A DNA stretch of 64,000 nt from an uncultured Saprospiraceae bacterium (GCA_937934275.1 CALHAM010000021.1:1-64000); one strand, 5' to 3'. Positions 9,118 to 20,280 are shown, numbered from the stretch's first letter. Numbers and translations are program-made. The notes: a model not told the origin generated them from the sequence alone.

Positions 9118-12100
9118 ATGAAGCATTACATGTATCTCTGTGTGCGGGCTATGCTCTTTTGGCTTATGCCTGCGGTGCTAGCAGCGCAGTCTGTTAGTTT
9201 CAGTATCAAAGGCACGGTTACCGACGAGCGAGGCGAGCCACTTGTGGGTGCTGTGGTGAGCCTAGCGGAACGCCGGATAGGGACCTCCACCGATCTGCGC
9301 GGCTTTTATTCCTTGGAAGGCACGGCACCCGAAGGTAATTACACGCTGACGGTTGCCTATGTGGGATATACCACCCACCGCATGCCGATAGAGATTCGCC
9401 AAGGGTCTCCGATTGCGCAGGACGTAGTCCTGAGCAGTGACATCCTTAAACTCGATGAGGTGATTGTTACGGGAAACTCGCCCACAGCTACGCGCAAGCA
9501 ATTGGGCAACGCCATTGGGGTAGTGGACGGCAACAGCTTAGAGAAAGCCGGCTCCAACAACACGCTGGGGGCGTTGGCGGGCAAGGTGGCCGGAGCTCAA
9601 ATTAGCCAAAATTCTGGTGACCCCGGAGGTGGTTTTACCATTCGCCTACGCGGGGTCAGTTCTGTCAAGGGTAGTTCCGACCCGCTGTATATCGTGGACG
9701 GTGTTATCGTGGATAACTCCTCGCAAAACGTCATCAACCGCAGCGCCGACGCTATGACAGTGGGCTTAGCTGCCGGGCAAAACCGCCTAATCGACATCAA
9801 CCCCAACGATATCGAGCGCATCGAAGTACTCAATGGTGCTTCGGCTGCTGCCCTGTACGGTTCGCGAGCCTCAAACGGCGTCGTCCAGATCTTTACGAAG
9901 CGCGGGCGTTCGGGCAAACCGGTGATTGAGTTCAGCACCTCCGCCAGCCTCAGCCAGCTTCGCAAGCGGGTCTTCGTCACCAAGTATCCGAAGCGCTTTG
10001 GCGTCAAGGGCAACGACCGCTTAGAGACCAATCGAGACCGCCTAACCATCTTGCTGACGCTGGGCTTCACAGAGCAACAGCTCATCAACCAAAACATCAA
10101 TTACGTTAAAGTCGGTTCCGCTAACCGCATCCTCATCACCGACCAATACGACGTAACGCGTTACGACTACCAAGACCACATCTTCCGAAATGCTTTCGGC
10201 ACCGACAATCACCTCTCTGTCCGCGGCGGTACCGACCGCAGCAACTATTTTGTCTCTTTTGGTTACTCGAACAACGACGGCATCATCCCCAACACCAACT
10301 TCAACCGTTACTCGGCGCGCCTACGCCTCAACCAAGAGCTGACTTCTTGGGCAACACTCAGTACCGGCCTCAGCTACGCGCGCAGCGGCAGTCGCGACAT
10401 GCCCAACGGCAACAACTTTTTTAACCCCATCAGCTGCATGTTTATCATTGATAACGTGTGGGACATCACCGAGCGCAACGCCGACGGCACCCTCAAACAA
10501 GTGGAGTTGGTGCGCGTCAACCCACTGTCGGTTATCGAAACCTTCGACATCACACAGCGCACCAATCGCATCATTAGCGACGTCAACCTAAAACTGTTTC
10601 CTTTCAGAGGCTTCCGAGTAGACTACACGATAGGCTTGGATAACTATAGCCTTCAGGGCAATGAGCTCTATCCGCGACTGCCTTATGCTGGCGTAGCGGC
10701 CACCTTCTTCCCCGACGGCTACGTGGCGTTCGCCAACAGCAATGTCTTCCAACTCAACAGCGACTTGTTGCTCTCTTACGAAGCGCAAATAGGGGAACAC
10801 ATTAGCTCCACCACTACGGCAGGGCATCAGTATCAATACGGCAAAAATCAATTTACCGGGGTAGAAGGCCGGGACTTAGCTCCACTCATTAAGAACATTG
10901 CCGGGGCATCCAACCTCTTTAGCCTGCCCGCGCAATCCATTGGTGAATTTGCCCTCAATGGCTACTTTTTACAGCAAACCTTTGGGCTGAAAGACCAGCT
11001 GTTCCTAACGCTGGCTGGCCGTATTGATGGCTCTTCCTACTTTTCAAAAGACAACCAAAACAACTTTTATCCTAAGGCCAGTCTTAGCTGGATAGCTTCG
11101 GAGCTGTTGCGCAATAGCGGCCTCGCTAACACCATTAGCGCGCTCAAATTGCGCAGCTCGTACGGTAAGGCAGGTAACTTAACGGGCATTGGCTTCTACG
11201 ATCGGTTCAACAACTTCCCGGGCAGCAATTTGACGGGCTTTCCGGCTTTGCTGCCGCCTTCGCTGTTGAACAACCCAAACGTAGCGCCAGAAGTAATGAC
11301 CGAAGTGGAAGGTGGCTTCGATTTAGCCGTTTGGAAAAATCGCATCGGCTTGAGCCTAACGCTTTACCAACAGCAGATCGATAACTTGGCCATCAATCGG
11401 CCGCTTCCGCCCTCCGTAGGCGGTAGCAGCGTGGTGACGAATGTGGGCAGCATGACCAACCGCGGCATCGAGTTACTGCTCAATGCGCAGCCGGTGCGCA
11501 CGAATAACCTTACTTGGAACTTAGGTTTCAACTTTTCGCGCAATGTCAATGAAGTTTCTGGCGTAACGGGCATACTGAGCCTGCGCGGCTCCGACGGCAC
11601 ACAGTCTGTGCTCAATGGGCAGCCCTTTGGCGTCTTCTTTGGCCGCTACTATGCGCGCAACGACGATGGTTCGCTCTTGCTGACCTCGCAAGGACTGGCC
11701 CAACCCGAGCGCGGGCTAGTTATACCAGAAGCCCAGTTCAACGAAGCCAGCCTCCCGTCGGGAGCACTTAAAAATCGCATTTACCGCTACGGCGGTAACG
11801 TATTCGTGCCCATGCGCGACGCCAACGGTCAGCCGCTGACTGTCGGCACCCAAGAATTGCGCAAAGTGTTGGGCAATCCCTTCCCCGACTGGGTGGGTGC
11901 GCTCATCACGTCATTGGGCTATAAGAAGCTAACTTTCAATCTGCAACTGGATATTTCGCAGGGCAACGATGTCTACAACTGGAACCGCATCACCAGCAAC
12001 AATGTAGGCTTTGGACCCTTGGCCGAAAAGGAGCTGAGAGGCGAAGTGCCGCGCGGTTATGTGGCCTCCATCGCTGGCGGTGTTACGGGCCAACGCATCC

Positions 12101-12357
12101 AAGAAGAACACGTCGAGGACGGTTCCTACGTGAAACTGCGCGAAATCGGCCTCACCTACGGCTTGGGTCGCATCGCCAGAGGCGTAGATAATCTATCCAT
12201 TGGCGTATGGGGCCGCAACCTTTATTCTTGGGACAATTACCAGGGTTTTGATCCGGAAACCAATTCGGCTGGCCAAAACGACCGCGTGCGTGGAGATGAC
12301 TTTGGCAATGTGCCGATCCCACGCATGTTTGGCATTCGAATCTCTGGTAGGTTTTAA
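9118..12357 (+). CDS. SusC/RagA family TonB-linked outer membrane protein
   Basis: Signal peptide, carboxypeptidase-regulatory-like domain (IKGTVTDERGEPLVGA), plug (LYIVDGVIVDN, IERIEVLNGASAAALYGSRASNGVVQIFTKRG), C-terminal barrel ending ...ISGRF. Confidence 0.96.
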   Translation: MKHYMYLCVRAMLFWLMPAVLAAQSVSFSIKGTVTDERGEPLVGAVVSLAERRIGTSTDLRGFYSLEGTAPEGNYTLTVAYVGYTTHRMPIEIRQGSPIAQDVVLSSDILKLDEVIVTGNSPTATRKQLGNAIGVVDGNSLEKAGSNNTLGALAGKVAGAQISQNSGDPGGGFTIRLRGVSSVKGSSDPLYIVDGVIVDNSSQNVINRSADAMTVGLAAGQNRLIDINPNDIERIEVLNGASAAALYGSRASNGVVQIFTKRGRSGKPVIEFSTSASLSQLRKRVFVTKYPKRFGVKGNDRLETNRDRLTILLTLGFTEQQLINQNINYVKVGSANRILITDQYDVTRYDYQDHIFRNAFGTDNHLSVRGGTDRSNYFVSFGYSNNDGIIPNTNFNRYSARLRLNQELTSWATLSTGLSYARSGSRDMPNGNNFFNPISCMFIIDNVWDITERNADGTLKQVELVRVNPLSVIETFDITQRTNRIISDVNLKLFPFRGFRVDYTIGLDNYSLQGNELYPRLPYAGVAATFFPDGYVAFANSNVFQLNSDLLLSYEAQIGEHISSTTTAGHQYQYGKNQFTGVEGRDLAPLIKNIAGASNLFSLPAQSIGEFALNGYFLQQTFGLKDQLFLTLAGRIDGSSYFSKDNQNNFYPKASLSWIASELLRNSGLANTISALKLRSSYGKAGNLTGIGFYDRFNNFPGSNLTGFPALLPPSLLNNPNVAPEVMTEVEGGFDLAVWKNRIGLSLTLYQQQIDNLAINRPLPPSVGGSSVVTNVGSMTNRGIELLLNAQPVRTNNLTWNLGFNFSRNVNEVSGVTGILSLRGSDGTQSVLNGQPFGVFFGRYYARNDDGSLLLTSQGLAQPERGLVIPEAQFNEASLPSGALKNRIYRYGGNVFVPMRDANGQPLTVGTQELRKVLGNPFPDWVGALITSLGYKKLTFNLQLDISQGNDVYNWNRITSNNVGFGPLAEKELRGEVPRGYVASIAGGVTGQRIQEEHVEDGSYVKLREIGLTYGLGRIARGVDNLSIGVWGRNLYSWDNYQGFDPETNSAGQNDRVRGDDFGNVPIPRMFGIRISGRF

Positions 12358-12378
12358 CCATTAAAAATGCTCCACATC

Positions 12379-13689
12379 ATGAAAAAATACACCTTTCTGC
12401 TTTTACTTACGGCCCTGATGACGGTGCCGGCATGTCAAAAGGAGTTCCTCAATCCAAATGCCGCCGACGGCAGCCAAGTTGTCAAAACAGCGGAAGGCCT
12501 CACCGCCCTCATTGTGGGTATTAAACGCGACTTCAGCGTAGGTGCTACCAGCGCCCTGTACAACGCCATTTCGAGCAACGGCCTGACGACGAAGGAACTA
12601 TACGTAATCAACACCGGCAATGGTGAGCTCACCGCCCTAGAGTCCGGCGGCGGCACGGTAGGTGGCAACAACGCTTTCATCAATAACATTTGGGCCAACT
12701 GCCACCGCGTGAAGGCCAATGCCCAACTGCTCATCGATAATGCCGTCAATGTGCGCGAAACAGGTACTACGGAAATGATTCAGGCCTACGGCTACGTTTT
12801 CAAAGCGCTGGCTATCGGCACACTGGCCAATTTTTGGGAGCAAATCCCGACGGAGGTAATACCTGTTAGCGAATACTTAGCCGGTCGACGCCCTACCTTC
12901 AAGAACCGCATTGATGCTTTGAAAGAAGCTATCGCTCTGCTGGAAGCGGCTCAGCCTCTCGCGGAAAGCGTCACTCCTTCCGCTTTTTTCAATACTAAGG
13001 TGGGAACAGACATTGACCTTAAAAACCTTGTTTATGCCCTGCAGGCACGCTACAACTTGATGGTAGGCGATTACACCAAGGCCCTAGCGGCTGCAAGCAA
13101 GGTAGATTTGAATAAGCGATCCGTGTTCCGCTACGACGCTGTAAGCCAAAACCCTGTGTATCGCGTCTCACTGGTCAACAACAACACGTACAACGGAGTG
13201 GTCAACTTCGGCCTGACAGGAGCGCTTACTCCAGAGGTGGGCGACGAGCGCATTTCCTTCTATCTGGGCAACAATACCGTTCCAGTGCGCGTGCAAGGCT
13301 TCTTCAAAAGCGACGCCGACCCCATACCGCTCTATCTACCGGGCGAAATCATGCTCATTAGGGCAGAGTGCTACGCGCGTTTAGACCAACTACCCGAGGC
13401 CATCGCGGAGCTGAACAAGGTGCGCACCAAAACGACTGACCCCTTTGGTGTAACCGCTAAATTAGGCCCATACGCGGGTAGCCCTACCGATAAGGATGCT
13501 ATTCTGCTCGACATCTACCAGCAACGCTGCATCGAATTGTACATGAGTGGCCTTAAGCTCGAAGACTCGCGCCGGTTTGGCCGGCCAGGGCCTGGCCAGC
13601 CGGGTGCGGAACGCAGCCGCAACTTCTATCCGTATCCAACTGTCGAACGCGATAACAATCCGAATACTCCGCCCGATCCGCCAGTTTAG
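12379..13689 (+). CDS. SusD/RagB family nutrient-binding lipoprotein
   Basis: Follows SusC by about 20 nt; lipobox VPAC|QK; EIMLIRAECYARLDQLPEAIAELNKVR and QQRCIELYMSGLKLEDSRRFGRP typical of SusD. Confidence 0.92.
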   Translation: MKKYTFLLLLTALMTVPACQKEFLNPNAADGSQVVKTAEGLTALIVGIKRDFSVGATSALYNAISSNGLTTKELYVINTGNGELTALESGGGTVGGNNAFINNIWANCHRVKANAQLLIDNAVNVRETGTTEMIQAYGYVFKALAIGTLANFWEQIPTEVIPVSEYLAGRRPTFKNRIDALKEAIALLEAAQPLAESVTPSAFFNTKVGTDIDLKNLVYALQARYNLMVGDYTKALAAASKVDLNKRSVFRYDAVSQNPVYRVSLVNNNTYNGVVNFGLTGALTPEVGDERISFYLGNNTVPVRVQGFFKSDADPIPLYLPGEIMLIRAECYARLDQLPEAIAELNKVRTKTTDPFGVTAKLGPYAGSPTDKDAILLDIYQQRCIELYMSGLKLEDSRRFGRPGPGQPGAERSRNFYPYPTVERDNNPNTPPDPPV

Positions 13690-13729
13690 TCGCGAAACAT
13701 GAAGCCAACCAAAAGGCTGACCACTTAGG

Positions 13730-13767
13730 AGGCGGGAGGGTTTCACAATGCTGGAACCTTCCCGCCT
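13730..13767. terminator. Inverted repeat between convergent genes, possible bidirectional terminator
   Basis: AGGCGGGAGGGTT / AACCTTCCCGCCT, 13-bp stem with one G-U; no strong T-tract. Confidence 0.5.
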
Positions 13768-13794
13768 TAGGTCAGTAACCTGCCTATAGCCTGC

Positions 13795-14886
13795 TTAGAC
13801 CTTTACTTTGTTGGCACAAATTGCCGGCGCGTTCATGAGGCGTTCTTGCTGATGAATGCTTTCTTGGTGAATGGCTTCTAAGAGGAGCGCGATAAACTCT
13901 TGGCTGAGTTCGTTTTTCTGGCCGCGCAACAGCAAGGCTTCGCGCAAGGCTCGGAAACGCTCGGGCTGCAAAACAGCCACATTCTTTTCTTTTTTAATCA
14001 GCGCGATGTCGCGCACCAATTGCATGCGCCGCGCGATGAGCGTGATAATCTCTTGGTCAATCTCATCAATGGCGCTTCGGCAGTTTTCGATAGAAGCCAG
14101 AAAGTCTGGGTCGTCTGTGGTGATGGCCCGCCTCATGAGGGCAGCTGTCATTTGCTGAAATTGTTCGGGGAGAATTTGCTGGGCAGCATCGCTCCAAGCC
14201 TGGTCAGGAGTAGGGTGCACTTCGACCATCAGGCCGTCGTAGTTGAGGTCGTAGGCCATTTGAGCCGTTTGAGCCAATGTGTCGCGGCGTCCGCAAATGT
14301 GGCTAATGTCGCAGAGAATTTCTAAGTTGGGAAAGGTTTGCATCAGGTCAATGGCAATTTGCCATCGCGGAGCGTTGCGGTAGGTGGAGTCGCCGTAGCT
14401 GGAGAAGCCGCGGTGCACAGCAGCCATTCGGCGAATGCCGGCGCTGTGCAGCCGCTCGAAAGCGCCGATCCAGAGCTTTAGGTCGGGATTGACGGGGTTT
14501 TTGACCAACAGGGGTATGTCAACGCCGCGTAAAGCATCGGCGATCTCCTGTACGGAAAAGGGATTGGCGGTCGTGCGCGCTCCAATCCAGAAGACGTCAA
14601 TGCCGTGCTTTAAACACTCTTCTACGTGTTGGGCATTGGCGACTTCAGTAGTTACGGCTAAGCCCACTTCCTGACGGACGCGCTGCAGCCATTTTAGACC
14701 GGGCTTTCCGATGCCTTCGAAGGCTCCTGGGCGAGTACGAGGTTTCCAGATGCCGGCGCGAAACAAGGCAATGCCGCTATCTTGCAGGGCGCGGGCAGTA
14801 GCCAGCACTTGCTCTTCTGTTTCGGCCGAACAGGGACCAGCCACAAGAATAGGGCGCGTGGAGGAAAAGACAGGCTCAAAGGTCAT
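13795..14886 (-). CDS. Bifunctional 3-deoxy-7-phosphoheptulonate synthase / chorismate mutase (type II)
   Basis: N-terminal DAHPS (LVAGPCSAET, GIWKPRTRPGAFEGIG, DISHICGRRDT, VEVHPTPDQAWSDAAQQI) fused to C-terminal chorismate mutase (RSAIDEIDQEIITLIARRMQLVRDIALIKK). Confidence 0.95.
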   Translation of the reverse strand: MTFEPVFSSTRPILVAGPCSAETEEQVLATARALQDSGIALFRAGIWKPRTRPGAFEGIGKPGLKWLQRVRQEVGLAVTTEVANAQHVEECLKHGIDVFWIGARTTANPFSVQEIADALRGVDIPLLVKNPVNPDLKLWIGAFERLHSAGIRRMAAVHRGFSSYGDSTYRNAPRWQIAIDLMQTFPNLEILCDISHICGRRDTLAQTAQMAYDLNYDGLMVEVHPTPDQAWSDAAQQILPEQFQQMTAALMRRAITTDDPDFLASIENCRSAIDEIDQEIITLIARRMQLVRDIALIKKEKNVAVLQPERFRALREALLLRGQKNELSQEFIALLLEAIHQESIHQQERLMNAPAICANKVKV

Positions 14887-14959
14887 GGATGCGAGATGAA
14901 ATAAAACGGGATACCCGTAACAGTTTAGCCCTCAGAAGGTTTTCGCTTCTCATCAACAC

Positions 14960-16027
14960 TCATTCACCGGTTGCCTGTGGCTTTTCGCTCTCTTCTGCAG
15001 CTGGTGGCTCGTTTTGTTGTTGTTCTTTCTGCTGGCGCAGGCGCTCGCGGCGCAAGCGCTCTTCCGCTTCGATTTTATCGTAGGCACGAATAATTTCTTT
15101 GACTAAGCGATGGCGCACCACATCTTCGGCGGTGAGATTTAATACCGCAATGCCGCTCACGCCTTCTAAGATCTCCATAGCTTGGCGCAGGCCCGACTTT
15201 TGGTGCCCGGGCAGGTCTACCTGGCTCAGATCGCCGGTGATGATGCACTTGGCGTTAGGCCCTAAGCGCGTGAGGAACATCTTGAGTTGCAAGGGTGTGG
15301 CGTTTTGCGCTTCGTCGAGGATGATGTAAGCGTTGTCGAGCGTGCGCCCGCGCATGAAAGCCAACGGCGCAATTTCGATGATGCGGTTGTCCATGAAAAA
15401 CAGGAGTTTATCCATGGGCAACATATCGTCTAAAGCGTCGTAGAGGGGGCGCAAGTAGGGATCTACCTTTTCTTTGAGGTCGCCGGGCAAGAAGCCCAGG
15501 CTCTCGCCCGCTTCGACTGCGGGTCGGGTGAGGACGATCTTTTTGACCAACCGGTTCTTGAGAGCGCGTACGGCAATGGCTACAGCGGTGTAGGTCTTGC
15601 CGGTACCGGCAGGCCCTATAGCAAACACGATATCGTTGTTTTCGCACACTTCTACCAAGCGCTTTTGGTTGCGCGTTTTAGCCTTGATGGGCTTTCCGTC
15701 GCGCCCAAAAAGGATAACATTGCCGGAGTCGTTGCTTTCGGGCAAGCGCACCTCAAAGGGGTTTTCGCCGCCCAGCAAATCTTCAATCGTCTGGATGGGG
15801 AGCTCTCGGTGTTCGCGCAAGTAGCGCACCATAAGCTCAAACTTAGCTTTGGCCAGCTGAGTATGGCGCTTTTCGCCGACGAGTTTGAGGCTACTGCCGC
15901 GCGAAGTGATGGTCAGCTCAGGGAAGGCTTTGCGTAGTAGATTTAATTTAGCGTTATTCTCGCCGTACAGTTCGAGTGGGTCGACGCCTTCGATGGTCAG
16001 GATGATCTCGCTCAAGTTTTTCTTCAT
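14960..16027 (-). CDS. phoH: PhoH family protein (ATPase)
   Basis: Start re-assigned to [87 protein letters not shown]. Confidence 0.95.
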   Translation of the reverse strand: MKKNLSEIILTIEGVDPLELYGENNAKLNLLRKAFPELTITSRGSSLKLVGEKRHTQLAKAKFELMVRYLREHRELPIQTIEDLLGGENPFEVRLPESNDSGNVILFGRDGKPIKAKTRNQKRLVEVCENNDIVFAIGPAGTGKTYTAVAIAVRALKNRLVKKIVLTRPAVEAGESLGFLPGDLKEKVDPYLRPLYDALDDMLPMDKLLFFMDNRIIEIAPLAFMRGRTLDNAYIILDEAQNATPLQLKMFLTRLGPNAKCIITGDLSQVDLPGHQKSGLRQAMEILEGVSGIAVLNLTAEDVVRHRLVKEIIRAYDKIEAEERLRRERLRQQKEQQQNEPPAAEESEKPQATGE

Positions 16028-16112
16028 TAAAGTGTTGTAGCAGCGGGAGGGCTTTCGAGTGCCGTTGGCCAACTCATTCAATTAGGTGCAGGACGCCTCC
16101 ATGCTTTGTGCA

Positions 16113-16120
16113 TACCTTTG
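16113..16120 (+). promoter_or_regulatory. Candidate -7 element TACCTTTG upstream of SAM hydrolase gene
   Basis: Perfect TAnnTTTG match in the divergent phoH / SAM-hydrolase intergenic region. Confidence 0.4.
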
Positions 16121-16194
16121 CCGTACTGTTATCGCACCACAAATGTAGTGCAGCATCACGGTTTAACGAACAGGCTTTGCCTGCGAAAAGTTCT

Positions 16195-16971
16195 ATGCTG
16201 GCTCGTCCCATTGTTTCGCTCACGACGGATTTTGGTCTGCGAGATTACTATACGGGTGCCCTGAAGGGTGCGCTTTTGCGCGCATGTCCACAAGCGTGCT
16301 TGGTCGATATTTCGCATGCCGTTCGGCCTTTCGATATTGCCCAAGCAGCTTTTGTGGTTAAGAATGCCTATGTTTTTTTTCCCGAAGGAACTATTCACTT
16401 AGTGGGAGTTCACTGTACTTATGGGCCAGAGCCGCGCTTTGTGGTTGCCCAGGAGGGAGGGCACTTCTTTGCGGCGCCGGATAACGGCGTGCTGTCGCTC
16501 TTGCTCGAGAGAGTGTCGGAGGCCCGCGCGCTTTCGGTGTCGACCAACAGTTTCCTTTCCTTCATCGAGGCCTCTGCTAAGACCTTGGAGCATTTAGGCT
16601 CTGGTCAGCCGTTGGATAGGTTAGGCGTTTCAGCTGGAGCGTTGGTGGAGCGCGTCGGTTTGCGCCCGGTGGTGGCGCGCTCGCGCATACGAGGCGTCGT
16701 AATGAACGTGGATAATTTCGACAATGTGCAAGTAAACATAAGCCGTGAAACCTTCGACCGCATTGGTCAAGGGCGCCCTTTCGCGCTTTTTTTTAGGCGC
16801 CATGACCCGATCACTACGCTATCGAACTGCTACACAGATGTACCCGAGGGTGAGCCGCTGTGCTTGTTCAATTCAGCGGGCTATCTGGAAATCGCAGTTA
16901 ATATGGGGCGGGCTGCCACTCTTTTTGGCCTGAAAGAGGAGGACATTGTCGAGGTGATTTTTCAAGACTAA
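16195..16971 (+). CDS. S-adenosyl-L-methionine hydrolase (adenosine-forming) / DUF62 family
   Basis: IVSLTTDFGLRDYYTGALKGALL, DISHAVRPFDIAQAAFVVKNAYVFFPEGTIHLVGV, FFAAPDNGVLSLL. Confidence 0.92.
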   Translation: MLARPIVSLTTDFGLRDYYTGALKGALLRACPQACLVDISHAVRPFDIAQAAFVVKNAYVFFPEGTIHLVGVHCTYGPEPRFVVAQEGGHFFAAPDNGVLSLLLERVSEARALSVSTNSFLSFIEASAKTLEHLGSGQPLDRLGVSAGALVERVGLRPVVARSRIRGVVMNVDNFDNVQVNISRETFDRIGQGRPFALFFRRHDPITTLSNCYTDVPEGEPLCLFNSAGYLEIAVNMGRAATLFGLKEEDIVEVIFQD

Positions 16972-17127
16972 AGCGCCTCAGATTTAGCCTGCGTTACTTT
17001 CCCGAAAATTTCTTGTTAAAAAATCTGGGAGGAATTTGGCATTTTTGCCCTGGACTTCCCTTCCCGGCCTGGGGTTTGGGTTGCTGAGTTGAGTAATCAT
17101 TCGTTTCACTAACCAAACTTTCTGAGT

Positions 17128-20100
17128 ATGAACAGGATTTTACTTGGGCTGGTTCTGCTCTTGTGCAGCGCCAGTGTGGCTCTAAGCCAACGCACGGTCA
17201 GCGGTAAAGTGACCGACGAAAACGGCGAGGCGCTGGTGGGCGTTACGGTAACGGCCCCCGGAACTCGAGCCGGCACACAAACCGACGCAAACGGCATGTT
17301 CTCTTTAGAAGTGCCGGCCAATGCGGTAGTTTTAAAATTTTCGTACACCGGCTATGAGACCCAAGAGGTGCCGCTTACCGCTGCGAACGTGTACGATGTA
17401 ACCTTGGCGACGAGTGCTAGCGCCATTACGGAAGTCGTGGTAGTAGGTTACGGCACCCAACAAAAGCGCGCCATTACCGGCAACGTCGCTACCGTGCGCG
17501 GCCAAGACATCGCCGCGCTGCCGGCTCAAAGTTTCGATCAGCTGTTGCAAGGCCGTGCGGTGGGTGTCAACGTTAACCTGCCTAACGGCGTAATGAACAA
17601 CCCACCTGTTATCCGGGTACGCGGGATCAATTCCATCAACCTCAGCTCCTTCCCGCTCGTAGTGATTGATGGTATCCCCACGTTCACCGGCGACCTAAGC
17701 GGTACGGCAGCAGCCAACAACGCCTTGTCCGGCTTGAACCCGAACGACATTGAGAGCATCGACATCTTGAAAGATGCTTCGGCATCGGCCATTTACGGTT
17801 CGCGCGCTTCAGCAGGCGTGATGCTCATCACTACCAAGCGGGGGAAGAAGGGCAAGACTCGCGTACAGTACGACGCATGGGCAGGATGGACGCAGGTAAC
17901 TCGCGAGCCAAAAATGATGAATGCTTTGCAGTACGTTGAGCTGAAGAACGAGGCGGCCGCCAACGCCGGGCTACCAACACCGCGCTTCTTCTTAGACACC
18001 ATTCCGGGCCGCAATACGCACATCGACACCCGTTGGGCCGACTATGTCTACCGCGTGGGCTTCTCACACAACCACGCGCTGAGTTTCTCCGGTGGTAACG
18101 ACCAAACGACTTTCTACTTGGCGCTGGGCTACACCGACCAAGAAGGCATGATTATCGGCAACGACTTCAAACGCCTAAACGGTCGTCTGAACTTGGACCA
18201 CAACGTAAGCAACAGGATTAAGATCGGCGGTACGCTGGGCTACACCAACTCCAACAACTTTGGCCCGCAGTCAGGCTCGCTACCCGGCTCTGCCTTTGCC
18301 ACAGCCGGTGCAGGTCGTCTGGCTTTCGTGGCGGCTCCCATTGTAGACCCGTATCGCTACGACGCTAACGGCAATCGCTTGCCCGGCATCGCGGGCTACA
18401 ACATCGCTTCTAACAACCAGCTGGGCCGCGGCAAAAACTTGGAACAAACGGGCTTCTACAACCCGACCATCATTCTCGACCTGAACAAACACAGCTCTGA
18501 ATCTAACCAAGTTCAGGGCGCCGCTTATGCCCAGTGGGAAATCCTAAAAGGGTTAGCGGTAAAAACCCAGTATGGCATAGACAACATCAATGTAGAAGAC
18601 ATTACCTTCTGGAACCCGTATCACGGCGATGGCTTTGGTCAAAATGGCTATGCTGCCAATTTAAGCCGCCGCCTACGCCGTTGGAACTGGCAAAACCTCT
18701 TGACCTACGACTTAACGCTGGCGGAAAAGCACAACATCGGCTTGCTGGCTGGCCACGAGGAGCAGCACACTGTGGATGAGCGCTGGGGCGCCTCGCGCAC
18801 GCAGATTGCCGACCCGTTCTTCACCAGCTTTCAGGGTAACTTCACGACCATCAACCCGCTGGGCAACTTCCAAGGTGAAAACTACCTGTTGTCGTACTTC
18901 GGCCGCCTCAACTACGAGTTCAACCGCATGATCTATCTGACGGCCAACTGGCGCCAAGACGAATACTCCGCCTTTGCACCGGGCCGCAAGCGCGGTACGT
19001 TCTGGGGGGCGTCGGCGGGCTTTACGGTATCAGAGCTCGCCTTCTGGCAAAACGCATTGGGCAACACCATCAACTTCTTTAAGATTCGGGGCAGCTATGG
19101 CACAGTGGGCAACAACCTCGGCATTGGCGACTTTGCTTCGCAGAGCCTGTACGCATCTGGTCTTTATGGAGCCGTGCCCACGTTTGTGTACAGCCAGGCC
19201 GGCAACCCGCTCCTGTCGTGGGAAAAAAGTAAAAAAACGGATGTAGGAGTCGTGTTCGGTCTGTTTAACGACCGCATCCAGGGCGAGTACACCTACTTTA
19301 CCAATAACATCGACGGCTTAATACAGAGTGCTCCGCAAGCGCCCTCTAAAGGTATTCCGGGCAACGTCATCGCTATCAACATCGGCTCCATGGTTAACCG
19401 GGGCCACGAATTCGGCCTGGGCGGCACCATCGTTCGCAGCGGCCAGTTTTCCTGGTCTTCCAACGCCAACATCACCTTCATGACTAACGAAGTTACCTCG
19501 CTGTACGAAAACAGCGATGTGTTGGCGGCCACCTCTAACTTAGAGACGACGAACATCACGCGAGTAGGTGAATCGGTAGGCAGCATCTACGCCGTCGAAA
19601 CCCGCGGCGTCAACCCAGACAATGGCCGCCGCATCTTCGTCCTCGGCGACGGCACGCTGATCCAGTACAACCACGCTGCTCCTGCCGGCCAGCGCTGGAC
19701 GAAAGTATCGGACGGCACGCCGTCTCGCGCTCCGTCGCTGGCTACTGATGGCAAGGTGTATGGCCCCGCTATTCCGAAATGGTTCGGCGGATGGGACAAC
19801 ACCTTTACTTTTAAAGGGTGGGATTTGAACATCCAAATGAACTATGCCGGTGGTTACTTTGTCTACAACGGTAGCAAGGCCGGTCAACGCGACCAGCGCT
19901 TCTGGAACAACTCTGTGGAAGTGTATGAGAAGCGCTGGACAGAAAACAACAAGAATGGTACGATTCCCCGCGTAGTCTTCGGCGACAACGTCTCCAACGG
20001 CTCGTTCCTGCCCATTTCGGAAAATGTCGAAAAGGCAGACTTTTTACGCATTCGCAACATTACGCTGGGCTATCGCCTGCCGACTAGACTGCTCGACCAA

Positions 20101-20280
20101 GCCCGCATCAGCAGCTTACGCTTTTACGTCAACGTCAACAACGCTTTCCTATTTACAGGTTACACGGGCACTGACCCAGAGGTCTCTTCGAACGGCAACA
20201 GCAACACTACGCCAGGTGTGGACCGCAACACGGTACCCATGTCTCAAAGCTTCACCATTGGCGTCAATCTCGGTCTCTAA
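17128..20280 (+). CDS. SusC/RagA family TonB-linked outer membrane protein
   Basis: Regulatory-like domain (VSGKVTDENGEALVGVTVTAPGT), EVVVVGYGTQQKRAITG, plug IESIDILKDASASAIYGSRASAGVMLITTKRGK. Confidence 0.97.
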   Translation: MNRILLGLVLLLCSASVALSQRTVSGKVTDENGEALVGVTVTAPGTRAGTQTDANGMFSLEVPANAVVLKFSYTGYETQEVPLTAANVYDVTLATSASAITEVVVVGYGTQQKRAITGNVATVRGQDIAALPAQSFDQLLQGRAVGVNVNLPNGVMNNPPVIRVRGINSINLSSFPLVVIDGIPTFTGDLSGTAAANNALSGLNPNDIESIDILKDASASAIYGSRASAGVMLITTKRGKKGKTRVQYDAWAGWTQVTREPKMMNALQYVELKNEAAANAGLPTPRFFLDTIPGRNTHIDTRWADYVYRVGFSHNHALSFSGGNDQTTFYLALGYTDQEGMIIGNDFKRLNGRLNLDHNVSNRIKIGGTLGYTNSNNFGPQSGSLPGSAFATAGAGRLAFVAAPIVDPYRYDANGNRLPGIAGYNIASNNQLGRGKNLEQTGFYNPTIILDLNKHSSESNQVQGAAYAQWEILKGLAVKTQYGIDNINVEDITFWNPYHGDGFGQNGYAANLSRRLRRWNWQNLLTYDLTLAEKHNIGLLAGHEEQHTVDERWGASRTQIADPFFTSFQGNFTTINPLGNFQGENYLLSYFGRLNYEFNRMIYLTANWRQDEYSAFAPGRKRGTFWGASAGFTVSELAFWQNALGNTINFFKIRGSYGTVGNNLGIGDFASQSLYASGLYGAVPTFVYSQAGNPLLSWEKSKKTDVGVVFGLFNDRIQGEYTYFTNNIDGLIQSAPQAPSKGIPGNVIAINIGSMVNRGHEFGLGGTIVRSGQFSWSSNANITFMTNEVTSLYENSDVLAATSNLETTNITRVGESVGSIYAVETRGVNPDNGRRIFVLGDGTLIQYNHAAPAGQRWTKVSDGTPSRAPSLATDGKVYGPAIPKWFGGWDNTFTFKGWDLNIQMNYAGGYFVYNGSKAGQRDQRFWNNSVEVYEKRWTENNKNGTIPRVVFGDNVSNGSFLPISENVEKADFLRIRNITLGYRLPTRLLDQARISSLRFYVNVNNAFLFTGYTGTDPEVSSNGNSNTTPGVDRNTVPMSQSFTIGVNLGL

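Noticed and set aside
13795-14886. DAHP synthase-chorismate mutase fusion as a novelty
   Set aside because: Known fusion order in Bacteroidota; ordinary
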